Part shown: positions 1 to 5,612 of the stretch, one piece after another | Layout of the letters: every line of letters begins with the position of its first letter | Position numbering within the stretch: the first letter of the stretch is position 1 | Origin: Pseudomonadota bacterium | GTDB lineage: Bacteria > Pseudomonadota > Alphaproteobacteria > Rhizobiales > Xanthobacteraceae | Assembly: GCA_023431725.1 (NCBI GenBank) | Contig: JAEYVN010000470.1 | Coordinates: 1-5,612, forward strand | Direction: 5' to 3' | Length of the DNA: 5,612 nt | Translations under genes and position numbers: made by a program | Notes under the pieces: model-generated | Database searches by the model: none | Told to the model about the DNA's origin: nothing | The model's input: the letters and a program-made list of their open reading frames with translations, nothing else

Positions 1-10
1 GCGTGACACA

Positions 11-45
11 TCGCCGGTTTGAGACGTCGCCGGTTAATGGGAGAC
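11..45 (+). repeat. Imperfect tandem direct repeat just upstream of the xfp start
   Basis: TCGCCGGTT occurs at 11-19 and again at 27-35, a 16 bp period. Each copy is followed by GAGAC (21-25 and 41-45), at slightly different spacing. If translation starts at 51 this is untranslated leader and could be a binding site or a local duplication. If translation starts at 3 or further upstream it encodes part of an unconserved N-terminal extension. The repeat is plain in the sequence; any function is a guess. Confidence 0.35.
39..43 (+). promoter_or_regulatory. Ribosome binding site deciding the xfp start
   Basis: GGGAG lies 7 nt upstream of the GTG at 51, a good Shine-Dalgarno spacing. It supports GTG 51 over the in-frame GTG at 3, whose upstream region is outside the window. 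A second SD-like GGGAG at 124-128 precedes an in-frame ATG at 138. Starting there would leave only a few residues before the conserved [11 protein letters not shown] segment, shorter than usual for the family, so I consider it less likely. Confidence 0.5.
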
Positions 46-50
46 CTATC

Positions 51-2468
51 GTGGAAAAGCTCCTGTCGAAATCCGAACTTAACGAAGTCAGAAAGGGCAG
101 CAAGAAAGCAGCGCCGCTGAACCGGGAGCTGGAGCTTATGAACAGCTACTGGCGCGCCTGCAATTACCTGTCGGTGGGAATGATCTATCTCAAGGATAAC
201 CCGCTTCTCAGAGAGCCGCTGCGGCCCGAACATGTCAAACATCGCCTGCTCGGCCACTGGGGTGCAAGCCCGGCACTTTCGTTCGTATGGGTGCATCTCA
301 ATCGCCAGATAATCCATCATGATCTCGATATGATCTTCGTAGCTGGTCCCGGTCACGGCGCGCCGGGCGTGCTGGGGCCGGTCTATCTCGAGGGCACCTA
401 TTCCAAGATCTACCCGGACATCAGCGAGGACGAAGACGGGCTGAGAAAGTTCTTCAAGCAATTCTCATTTCCCGGCCATATCGGCAGCCACGTTACGCCA
501 GAGACGCCGGGGTCTATCCACGAAGGCGGCGAGCTTGGATACAGCCTGTCGCATGCCTATGGGATGGCGTTCGACAATCCCGACCTGATCGTTGCGTGTG
601 TCGTCGGCGATGGCGAAGCGGAGACGGGCCCATTGGCGACGGCCTGGCATTCCAACAAGTTCATAAACCCGGTGCGCGACGGCATGGTTCTGCCGATCCT
701 GAGCCTGAATGGCTACAAGATCGCCAATCCAACAATCCTTGCGCGGCTGAGCCACGAGGAACTTGAGGCGCTGTTCGTCGGCTACGGCTACACGCCGTAC
801 TTCGTGGAAGGCGACAATCCCGCCCTCATGCATCAGAAGATGGCTGCCACGCTCGACCAGGCCATCGGCGACATTCGCCGGCATCAGAAGACTGCGAGAG
901 ATACCAATACGCCGTTCCGGCCCCGCTGGCCGATGATCGTGCTCAGGTCGCCCAAGGGATGGACCGGCCCAAAGGAGATCAAGGGGCACAAGGTCGAGGG
1001 ATCATGGCGGTCGCATCAGGTTCCCTTTGCGGATGTGCGAGACAATCCTGCGAGCCTCAAACTACTGGAAGACTGGTTGCGCAGTTACAAGCCGGATGAA
1101 CTGTTCGACCGAAACGGCCGGCTCATACAAGAGCTGAGAGCGCTGGCGCCAAAGGGAACCCGGCGGATGAGTGCAAATCCCCATGCCAATGGCGGTCTGC
1201 TTCGCAAAGTCCTTAAGCTTCCCGATTTTCGTCAGTACGCGGTCGACGTGAACCTGCGCGGGACCGCCATGTTCGAAAACACACGACCACTCGGAGAGTT
1301 TCTTCGCGACATCATGAGGGATAACCCGACACATTTTCGGGTCTTCGGTCCTGACGAAACCGCATCAAACCGCCTGCAGGCCATCTACGAAGTTTCCAAG
1401 AAGACATGGCTGGCGGAGTTTTTGCCGGAGGATGCCGATGGCGGCGAACTCGCCCCCGACGGCCGGGTGATGGAGATGCTGTCGGAACACACACTCCTGG
1501 GCTGGTTGGAGGGCTATCTGCTGACCGGACGACATGGCCTCTTCCATACCTATGAGGCCTTTGCGCACATCATCGATTCCATGTTCAACCAGCATGCAAA
1601 ATGGCTGGACATCAGCAAGAACCACGTGCCCTGGCGCGCGCCCATTTCCTCCGAGAACATCCTGCTTTCGTCAACAGTCTGGCGCCAGGACCACAACGGT
1701 TTCTCGCACCAGGATCCCGGCTTCATCGACCTGGTGACCAATAAGGGATCGACTGTGACACGCGTCTACCTTCCTCCGGATGCGAACACATTGCTTGTGG
1801 TCACGAACGAGTGCCTCCGCAGCACGGATCTCATCAACGTTATTGTTGCCGACAAGCAGAAGCACCTTCAGTTCATGACCATGGACGAGGCGATCATCCA
1901 TTGCGCGAAGGGGATCGGTCTTTGGGATCGTGCGAGCACGGATATTGGAGATGAACCTGATGTCGTCATGGCATCGTGCGGGGACGTCGCGACGATGGAA
2001 GCCCTGGCGGCTGCGGCAATCCTGCGGGAGAAGGCGCCAGAGCTGAAACTACGCTTCGTCAATGTTGTCGATCTTTTCAGGATGCAACCGGATTCGGAAC
2101 ATCCGCATGGATCGAGCGATCGCGACTTTGCGGGGCTGTTCACGACGGACAAACCCATCATCTTCAATTTTCATGGCTATCCGTGGCTCATTCACAAGCT
2201 CGCATATCGGTTCAAGGGACACGAGAATCTGCATGTGCGCGGATACAAGGAAAAGGGAAACATCAACACCCCGCTGGAGCTGGCGATACTGAACGAAACA
2301 TCGCGCTTCAACCTGGTGATCGATGTGATCGACCGAGTACCAAAGCTGCGTTCGAAGGCTGCCCATCTTAAGGATGGCATGAAGAACGCAATCATCGACA
2401 ATCTTCGCTACGCGCACGAACACGGAGCGGATCGACCCGAAATAGCAAATTGGACTTGGCCGTACTGA
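51..2468 (+). CDS. xfp: Phosphoketolase (xylulose-5-phosphate / fructose-6-phosphate phosphoketolase)
   Basis: This cytosolic thiamine-diphosphate enzyme cleaves xylulose 5-phosphate with phosphate to acetyl phosphate and glyceraldehyde 3-phosphate. Many members also use fructose 6-phosphate; which substrate this one prefers cannot be read from sequence. Numbering is from the GTG at 51 (805 aa, normal for the family). The N-terminal domain has RLLGHWG (H69), GPGHG (H102), a [19 protein letters not shown] stretch (H147) and the diphosphate/metal motif GDGEAETG at 186-193. SHQ follows at 322-323. The second domain has [18 protein letters not shown], with E479 as the expected cofactor-activating Glu, and [10 protein letters not shown] with N549 and H553. 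YLPPDAN lies near 573. All catalytic positions I know from bifidobacterial enzymes are present, so it should be active. The frame stays open upstream to a GTG at 3 and may pass the window edge. I prefer GTG 51 because GGGAG lies 7 nt before it and the family usually has about 30 residues before the conserved YWR. Stop is TGA. Confidence 0.96.
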   Translation: MEKLLSKSELNEVRKGSKKAAPLNRELELMNSYWRACNYLSVGMIYLKDNPLLREPLRPEHVKHRLLGHWGASPALSFVWVHLNRQIIHHDLDMIFVAGPGHGAPGVLGPVYLEGTYSKIYPDISEDEDGLRKFFKQFSFPGHIGSHVTPETPGSIHEGGELGYSLSHAYGMAFDNPDLIVACVVGDGEAETGPLATAWHSNKFINPVRDGMVLPILSLNGYKIANPTILARLSHEELEALFVGYGYTPYFVEGDNPALMHQKMAATLDQAIGDIRRHQKTARDTNTPFRPRWPMIVLRSPKGWTGPKEIKGHKVEGSWRSHQVPFADVRDNPASLKLLEDWLRSYKPDELFDRNGRLIQELRALAPKGTRRMSANPHANGGLLRKVLKLPDFRQYAVDVNLRGTAMFENTRPLGEFLRDIMRDNPTHFRVFGPDETASNRLQAIYEVSKKTWLAEFLPEDADGGELAPDGRVMEMLSEHTLLGWLEGYLLTGRHGLFHTYEAFAHIIDSMFNQHAKWLDISKNHVPWRAPISSENILLSSTVWRQDHNGFSHQDPGFIDLVTNKGSTVTRVYLPPDANTLLVVTNECLRSTDLINVIVADKQKHLQFMTMDEAIIHCAKGIGLWDRASTDIGDEPDVVMASCGDVATMEALAAAAILREKAPELKLRFVNVVDLFRMQPDSEHPHGSSDRDFAGLFTTDKPIIFNFHGYPWLIHKLAYRFKGHENLHVRGYKEKGNINTPLELAILNETSRFNLVIDVIDRVPKLRSKAAHLKDGMKNAIIDNLRYAHEHGADRPEIANWTWPY

Positions 2469-2516
2469 GGCTATGTCCGCAGGTTATTGGCCAAGGATTG
2501 CTACTGCTCAGCTAGC

Positions 2517-2534
2517 CTCTGGTTGACACCAGGG
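2517..2534 (+). promoter_or_regulatory. Small hairpin overlapping the tkt ribosome binding site
   Basis: The xfp-tkt gap can fold with 2517-2523 (CTCTGGT) pairing to 2528-2534 (ACCAGGG) around a TGAC loop: six Watson-Crick pairs and one U-G pair. The 3' arm contains the first four bases of the SD AGGGAG. It could damp tkt initiation until opened, or be chance. No U-run follows, so it does not look like an intrinsic terminator. The rest of the gap shows only an 8 bp TTGGCCAA palindrome at 2487-2494. Confidence 0.35.
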
Positions 2535-2536
2535 AG
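2531..2536 (+). promoter_or_regulatory. Ribosome binding site of tkt, favouring the third possible start
   Basis: AGGGAG lies 2 nt before ATG 2539, 5 nt before GTG 2542 and 8 nt before ATG 2545, all in the same frame (codons ATG-GTG-ATG). A spacing of 2 nt is too short for efficient initiation, so ATG 2545, or less likely GTG 2542, is the better start. Confidence 0.6.
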
Positions 2537-2544
2537 TCATGGTG

Positions 2545-4653
2545 ATGGCCATAACAGACGTTGTTACACCCGCACAAAGCATCGCCTCGTCATCGACGAC
2601 GCCGATCGATCAGCTTTGCATTAACACCATTCGCACGCTGGCGATGGATGCCGTGCAGGCGGCCAATTCCGGTCATCCAGGCACGCCGATGGCGCTGGCG
2701 CCTGTCGGCTATTGTCTTTGGAACCGGGTCCTTCGCTTCGATCCAAATCATCCGATCTGGCCCAATCGCGACCGCTTTGTTCTGTCGGTCGGTCACGCAT
2801 CGATGCTGCTTTACGCATTACTGCATCTGACCGGCGTGAAAGCGGTCAATCCCAAATATGAGACCCTTGGCCATCTCGCGGTGACGCTGGACGACATCAA
2901 GCATTTTCGGCAGCTCGACAGCAAATGCCCCGGTCATCCTGAGTATCGCTGGACGTCGGGTGTCGAGACGACGACGGGTCCGCTAGGACAGGGACTGGCG
3001 ACCAGCGTCGGCATGGCGATCGCAGAGCGCTGGCTCGCCGCCTATTTCAATCGCCCTGAATTCGAGCTGTTCGATTATGACGTCTACGCCCTGTGCGGCG
3101 ACGGCTGCATGATGGAGGGTATCTCCAACGAGGCTGCGTCCCTTGCCGGACACCTCCAACTCAACAATCTGTGCTGGATCTACGATAACAATCACATCAC
3201 CATCGAAGGGAATACCGCGCTTGCCTACAGCGACGATATTGCCACGCGTTTCATGGGTTACGGTTGGAACGTAACGCATGTTGGCGATGCCAATGATCTG
3301 AGGATGCTGGAGCGTGCCCTCCGGACGTTCAAGACTACCGAGGACCGACCGACGCTGATTATCGTCGATAGCCACATCGCGTATGGCGCTCCGCACAAGC
3401 AGGACACGAGCGCGGCCCATGGCGAGCCATTGGGGGAAGAAGAGATCCGGCTTACGAAGCGCTATTACGGCTGGCCGGTGGACGCAAAATTTCTGATCCC
3501 GGACGGCGTGCGCGAGCATTTCCAGGAAGGCATCGGCGGGAGGGGCGCGAGGCTTCAACAGGCGTGGTGGGCGATGTTCGAGCAGTATCGGCGTCAATAT
3601 CCCGAACTTGCTGATCACGGATATCGCATGATGCGCCGTGAGTTGCCTGAGGGGTGGGATCAGGGATTCCCGGTCTATCCTCCAGACACCAAAGGCGTCG
3701 CGACCCGAGAGGCTTCGGGCAAAGCACTCAATGCCCTTTCCAAACAGGTGCCGTGGCTTCTTGGCGGATCAGCGGATCTCGCACCGTCATGCAAGACGCG
3801 TTTGGATGGCGCGGGCGACTTCAGCGCGCAGAACCCGTCCGGCCGGAATATACACTTCGGTATCCGCGAACACGCGATGGGCGCCGTCCTCAACGGGCTC
3901 TCGCTGTCGAAGATTAGAGCATTCGGATCGGGCTTCTTGATCTTCAGCGACTATGGCCGCCCAGCCATCCGCCTCAGCGCGCTGATGGAGATTCCCGTCA
4001 TCCACATCTTCACCCACGATTCCATCGGTGTTGGAGAGGATGGACCGACACATCAACCGGTGGAGCATCTGGCGTCCTTGCGCGCGATCCCAGGTCTGAT
4101 CACGCTGCGCCCGGCCGATGCCAATGAGACCGTTGAGGCATGGCGCGTCATTGCGGGCTTCCGGCATGAGCCGGTGGCGCTCATTCTGACCCGGCAAGCG
4201 GTGCCCACGCTGGACCGGAGGAAGTATGCGACGGCAGATGGCTTGCGACGCGGAGCCTACATTCTCGCAGATGCCAGTGACGGCCCGCCCGAGGTTCTGC
4301 TGCTGGCGAGCGGTAGTGAAGTGTCGCTCTGCATCGAGGCTTACGAGAGCCTCAAGGCCGATGGCGTCAAAGCACGCGTTGTCAGCATGCCGTCATGGGA
4401 GATGTTCGAACATTATTGCCGTGCGCATCCTGACTATCGCGAGCAGGTTCTGCCGTCTGCGGTCACTGCACGGGTCTCGGTCGAAAAGGGTTCGACACTC
4501 GGCTGGCCACGCTACGTTGGAATGAGGGGCCGAAGCATCGGCATGGCAACCTTTGGAGCGTCGGCGCCGCTCAAGGAATTGCAGAAGAAGTTCGGCTTCA
4601 CGCCCGAGAACGTGGTCGCCGCGGCGAAGGAGCAGATCGCAGCAGCGAGGTGA
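2545..4653 (+). CDS. tkt: Transketolase
   Basis: This cytosolic thiamine-diphosphate enzyme moves a two-carbon ketol unit between sugar phosphates (xylulose 5-P with ribose 5-P or erythrose 4-P) in the non-oxidative pentose phosphate pathway. Numbering is from ATG 2545 (702 aa, some 40 longer than E. coli TktA, partly as an N-terminal extension). The N-terminal diphosphate domain has SGHPG (H44), VGHA (H84), CPGHPE (H131), TTTGPLGQG, the GDG metal motif at 185-187 with D186, YDNNHITIEG with N216, and AAHGEPLG with H292. The pyrimidine domain has GGSADLAPS, FGIREHAMG with catalytic E442, and HDSIGVGEDGPTH with H491, D499 and H503. LTRQ supplies phosphate-binding R550. A regular C-terminal domain closes the protein. 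Every expected cofactor and substrate residue is present. Unusual points are VGHA where enterobacterial enzymes have NGHG, and a SHIAYGAPHKQDT segment (276-288) where the common form resembles IGxGSPNK. The gene follows xfp after a short gap; its TGA is 3 nt before the next ATG. Confidence 0.97.
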   Translation: MAITDVVTPAQSIASSSTTPIDQLCINTIRTLAMDAVQAANSGHPGTPMALAPVGYCLWNRVLRFDPNHPIWPNRDRFVLSVGHASMLLYALLHLTGVKAVNPKYETLGHLAVTLDDIKHFRQLDSKCPGHPEYRWTSGVETTTGPLGQGLATSVGMAIAERWLAAYFNRPEFELFDYDVYALCGDGCMMEGISNEAASLAGHLQLNNLCWIYDNNHITIEGNTALAYSDDIATRFMGYGWNVTHVGDANDLRMLERALRTFKTTEDRPTLIIVDSHIAYGAPHKQDTSAAHGEPLGEEEIRLTKRYYGWPVDAKFLIPDGVREHFQEGIGGRGARLQQAWWAMFEQYRRQYPELADHGYRMMRRELPEGWDQGFPVYPPDTKGVATREASGKALNALSKQVPWLLGGSADLAPSCKTRLDGAGDFSAQNPSGRNIHFGIREHAMGAVLNGLSLSKIRAFGSGFLIFSDYGRPAIRLSALMEIPVIHIFTHDSIGVGEDGPTHQPVEHLASLRAIPGLITLRPADANETVEAWRVIAGFRHEPVALILTRQAVPTLDRRKYATADGLRRGAYILADASDGPPEVLLLASGSEVSLCIEAYESLKADGVKARVVSMPSWEMFEHYCRAHPDYREQVLPSAVTARVSVEKGSTLGWPRYVGMRGRSIGMATFGASAPLKELQKKFGFTPENVVAAAKEQIAAAR
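4647..4653 (+). promoter_or_regulatory. Ribosome binding site of rpiB-tal overlapping the tkt stop codon
   Basis: GAGGTGA at 4647-4653 matches the anti-SD closely and includes the TGA stop of tkt. The core GAGG ends 6 nt before ATG 4657. Only 3 nt separate the stop from the next start. Ribosomes ending tkt will cover this site, which points to translational coupling and fixed stoichiometry of the two products. Confidence 0.7.
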
Positions 4654-4656
4654 GGA

Positions 4657-5612
4657 ATGCGCGTCGCCATCGGTTCCGATCATGCCGGATACGCCCTGAA
4701 AGAGGCCGTGAAGTCCTTTTTGGCCGGGGACGACTGCGAGGTCCTTGACCTCGGCACTTTCAATGCCGATCCGGTCGATTACTCGGATTATGCGGAAGCG
4801 GTTGGACAAGCCTTGCGCAAGAAGCAAGCCGAGCGTGGCATCTTGCTCTGCGGCAGCGGAGTTGGCGCTTCGATGGCGGCCAACCGAATCCCCGGGATAC
4901 GCGCCGGTCTCTGCCATGACACCTATTCGGCACACCAGGGCGTTGAGCATGACGACATGAATGTGCTCGTTTTGGGCGGTCGCGTCGTCGGCGTCGAACT
5001 CGCGCATGAACTCATTGACGCCTTCCTGAAGGCTCGCTTTAGCAACGACGCCCGGCATCGGCATCGCATCGCGGAGGTGATTGCGCTTGAAAACCCTCTG
5101 CGCGCACTACCGTTGTATGGCCAGTCGGTGTGGCTTGATTACATCCGGCGAAGCCTGATCAACAGTGGCGAACTGCATCGACTGATCAAGGAGGATGGGC
5201 TGCGGGGCGTGACGTCAAACCCGGCCATCTTCGAGAAAGCAATTACCGGAAGCAGTGACTACCGCGAGGAATTCGAGCATTTCGGAACCGACACCGAGGA
5301 CGCAAAGACGCTTTACGAGCGGTTAGCGGTACGTGACGTCCAGGACGCTGCCGATGAGCTTCGCCCGGTCTACGAAGAAACTTCGAAGCGTGATGGATAT
5401 GTAAGCCTCGAAGTGTCCCCCCTTCTCGCCTACGATACGGGAGCCACGCTCGACGAGGCGCGTCGGTTGTGGATGGACGTTGGGCGGGACAATGTGATGA
5501 TCAAAGTCCCCGCAACACCCCAGGGAATTCCTGCCATCCAGGAGCTTGTCGGTGAAGGCATCAACGTCAATGTTACGTTGTTGTTCGCGCAAGACGCGTA
5601 TCAGCGGGTGGC
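4657..5612 (+). CDS. Ribose-5-phosphate isomerase B fused to transaldolase (3' end beyond window)
   Basis: One open frame of 318 complete codons crosses two enzyme families without a stop and runs off the window. Residues 1 to about 145 are a complete RpiB/LacAB domain (ribose 5-P to ribulose 5-P): GSDHAGY at 6-12 (D8, H9), ILLCGSGVG with catalytic C65, H98 in EHDDMNV, and phosphate-binding R133 and R137. Residue 146 begins the transaldolase domain (sedoheptulose 7-P + glyceraldehyde 3-P to erythrose 4-P + fructose 6-P) with no visible linker: NPLRAL, then [10 protein letters not shown] with D161, [13 protein letters not shown] with N188, SLEVSP with E252, MIKVPAT with Schiff-base K283, and NVNVTLLF with N305 and T307. 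By comparison with E. coli TalB these are the expected active-site residues; the Ser equivalent to S176 lies past the edge. The transaldolase is of the type often fused to phosphoglucose isomerase, so a third domain may follow (inference). Both domains look functional. The gene is probably coupled to tkt upstream. No single accepted symbol is known to me. Confidence 0.93.
   Translation, partial: MRVAIGSDHAGYALKEAVKSFLAGDDCEVLDLGTFNADPVDYSDYAEAVGQALRKKQAERGILLCGSGVGASMAANRIPGIRAGLCHDTYSAHQGVEHDDMNVLVLGGRVVGVELAHELIDAFLKARFSNDARHRHRIAEVIALENPLRALPLYGQSVWLDYIRRSLINSGELHRLIKEDGLRGVTSNPAIFEKAITGSSDYREEFEHFGTDTEDAKTLYERLAVRDVQDAADELRPVYEETSKRDGYVSLEVSPLLAYDTGATLDEARRLWMDVGRDNVMIKVPATPQGIPAIQELVGEGINVNVTLLFAQDAYQRV
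5073..5080 (+). promoter_or_regulatory. Internal Shine-Dalgarno-like sequence at the RpiB/transaldolase junction
   Basis: GGAGGTGA at 5073-5080 is a near-ideal SD inside the fused gene. Eight nt later, at 5089-5091, is the codon GAA, directly followed by AAC CCT CTG (Asn-Pro-Leu), where stand-alone transaldolases of this type usually begin Met-Asn-Pro-Leu. The placement fits a lost ATG of a formerly separate tal gene. The only usual in-frame start codons nearby are GTG 5077, inside the motif itself, and TTG 5113, so present use for initiation is doubtful. It also simply encodes Ala-Glu-Val-Ile. Confidence 0.35.

Noticed and set aside
465..989. Open frame of 174 codons on the minus strand within xfp
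   Set aside because: It is opposite the most conserved part of phosphoketolase, including GDGEAETG, and shows no independent coding signal.
2523..2528. Perfect TTGACA -35 hexamer in the xfp-tkt gap
   Set aside because: No -10 element lies at 16-18 bp; the nearest A/T-rich hexamer is about 21 bp away, inside tkt. Any transcript would start within the coding region, so it is not a useful tkt promoter.
2469..2544. Possible intrinsic terminator between xfp and tkt
   Set aside because: The only clear stem is short and is followed by AGTCATGG rather than a T-run; it overlaps the tkt SD, which fits translation control better than termination.
2983..3618. Open frame of 211 codons on the minus strand within tkt
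   Set aside because: It is antisense to the conserved transketolase core, resembles no family I know, and is best seen as a coding shadow.
4948..4962. EHDDMN in place of the EHND wording of many RpiB proteins
   Set aside because: The catalytic His98 and the phosphate-binding arginines are intact, and I recall the same HDDMN wording in other RpiB proteins, so it does not indicate loss of function.
4393..5064. Open frame of 223 codons on the minus strand across the tkt/rpiB boundary
   Set aside because: It lies opposite two well-recognised enzymes, has no recognisable motif, and is expected from GC-rich codon bias.
5081..5100. Sequencing frameshift making an artificial RpiB-Tal fusion
   Set aside because: Both domains are in the same frame with intact conserved residues up to and after the junction, and no homopolymer error needs to be assumed. 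Read-level confirmation is still listed as a check.

Overview
The window holds three genes on the + strand, read in the same direction and closely packed. They form one central-carbon cluster: a phosphoketolase (51-2468), a transketolase (2545-4653), and a gene starting at 4657 that runs off the right edge. The third gene encodes a single polypeptide in which a ribose-5-phosphate isomerase B (RpiB) domain is joined directly to a transaldolase domain. No RNA gene, mobile element, CRISPR array or convincing terminator was found. No stretch longer than about 75 bases is non-coding.

The organism is most likely an alphaproteobacterium, probably of the Rhizobiales. This rests on the GC-rich codon use, the wording of the protein motifs, and the xfp-tkt-transaldolase gene order, which I recall from rhizobia and acetic acid bacteria. 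It is an inference; no database search was possible.

Layout. Positions 1-50 hold a short leader with an imperfect direct repeat and a Shine-Dalgarno (SD) site that fits a GTG start at 51. The phosphoketolase is complete at its 3' end. A gap of about 75 bases follows, containing a small hairpin whose 3' arm covers part of the SD of the transketolase gene. The transketolase stop codon lies inside the SD of the rpiB-tal gene, so these two are almost certainly co-transcribed and probably translationally coupled. The transaldolase domain is cut by the window end after its catalytic Lys, Asn and Thr.

How the genes work together. Phosphoketolase splits xylulose 5-phosphate (and possibly fructose 6-phosphate) with phosphate into acetyl phosphate plus an aldose phosphate. 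Transketolase, transaldolase and RpiB are the carbon-shuffling steps that interconvert C3-C7 sugar phosphates and regenerate phosphoketolase substrate. Together they supply most of a phosphoketolase-based shunt or cycle (bifid-shunt or non-oxidative-glycolysis type) that yields acetyl phosphate without the decarboxylation at pyruvate. Ribulose-phosphate 3-epimerase and acetate kinase or phosphotransacetylase are not in the window. The main novelty candidates are the RpiB-transaldolase fusion and an SD-like sequence at its junction, placed as if it were the relic (or still active) start of a separate transaldolase gene.
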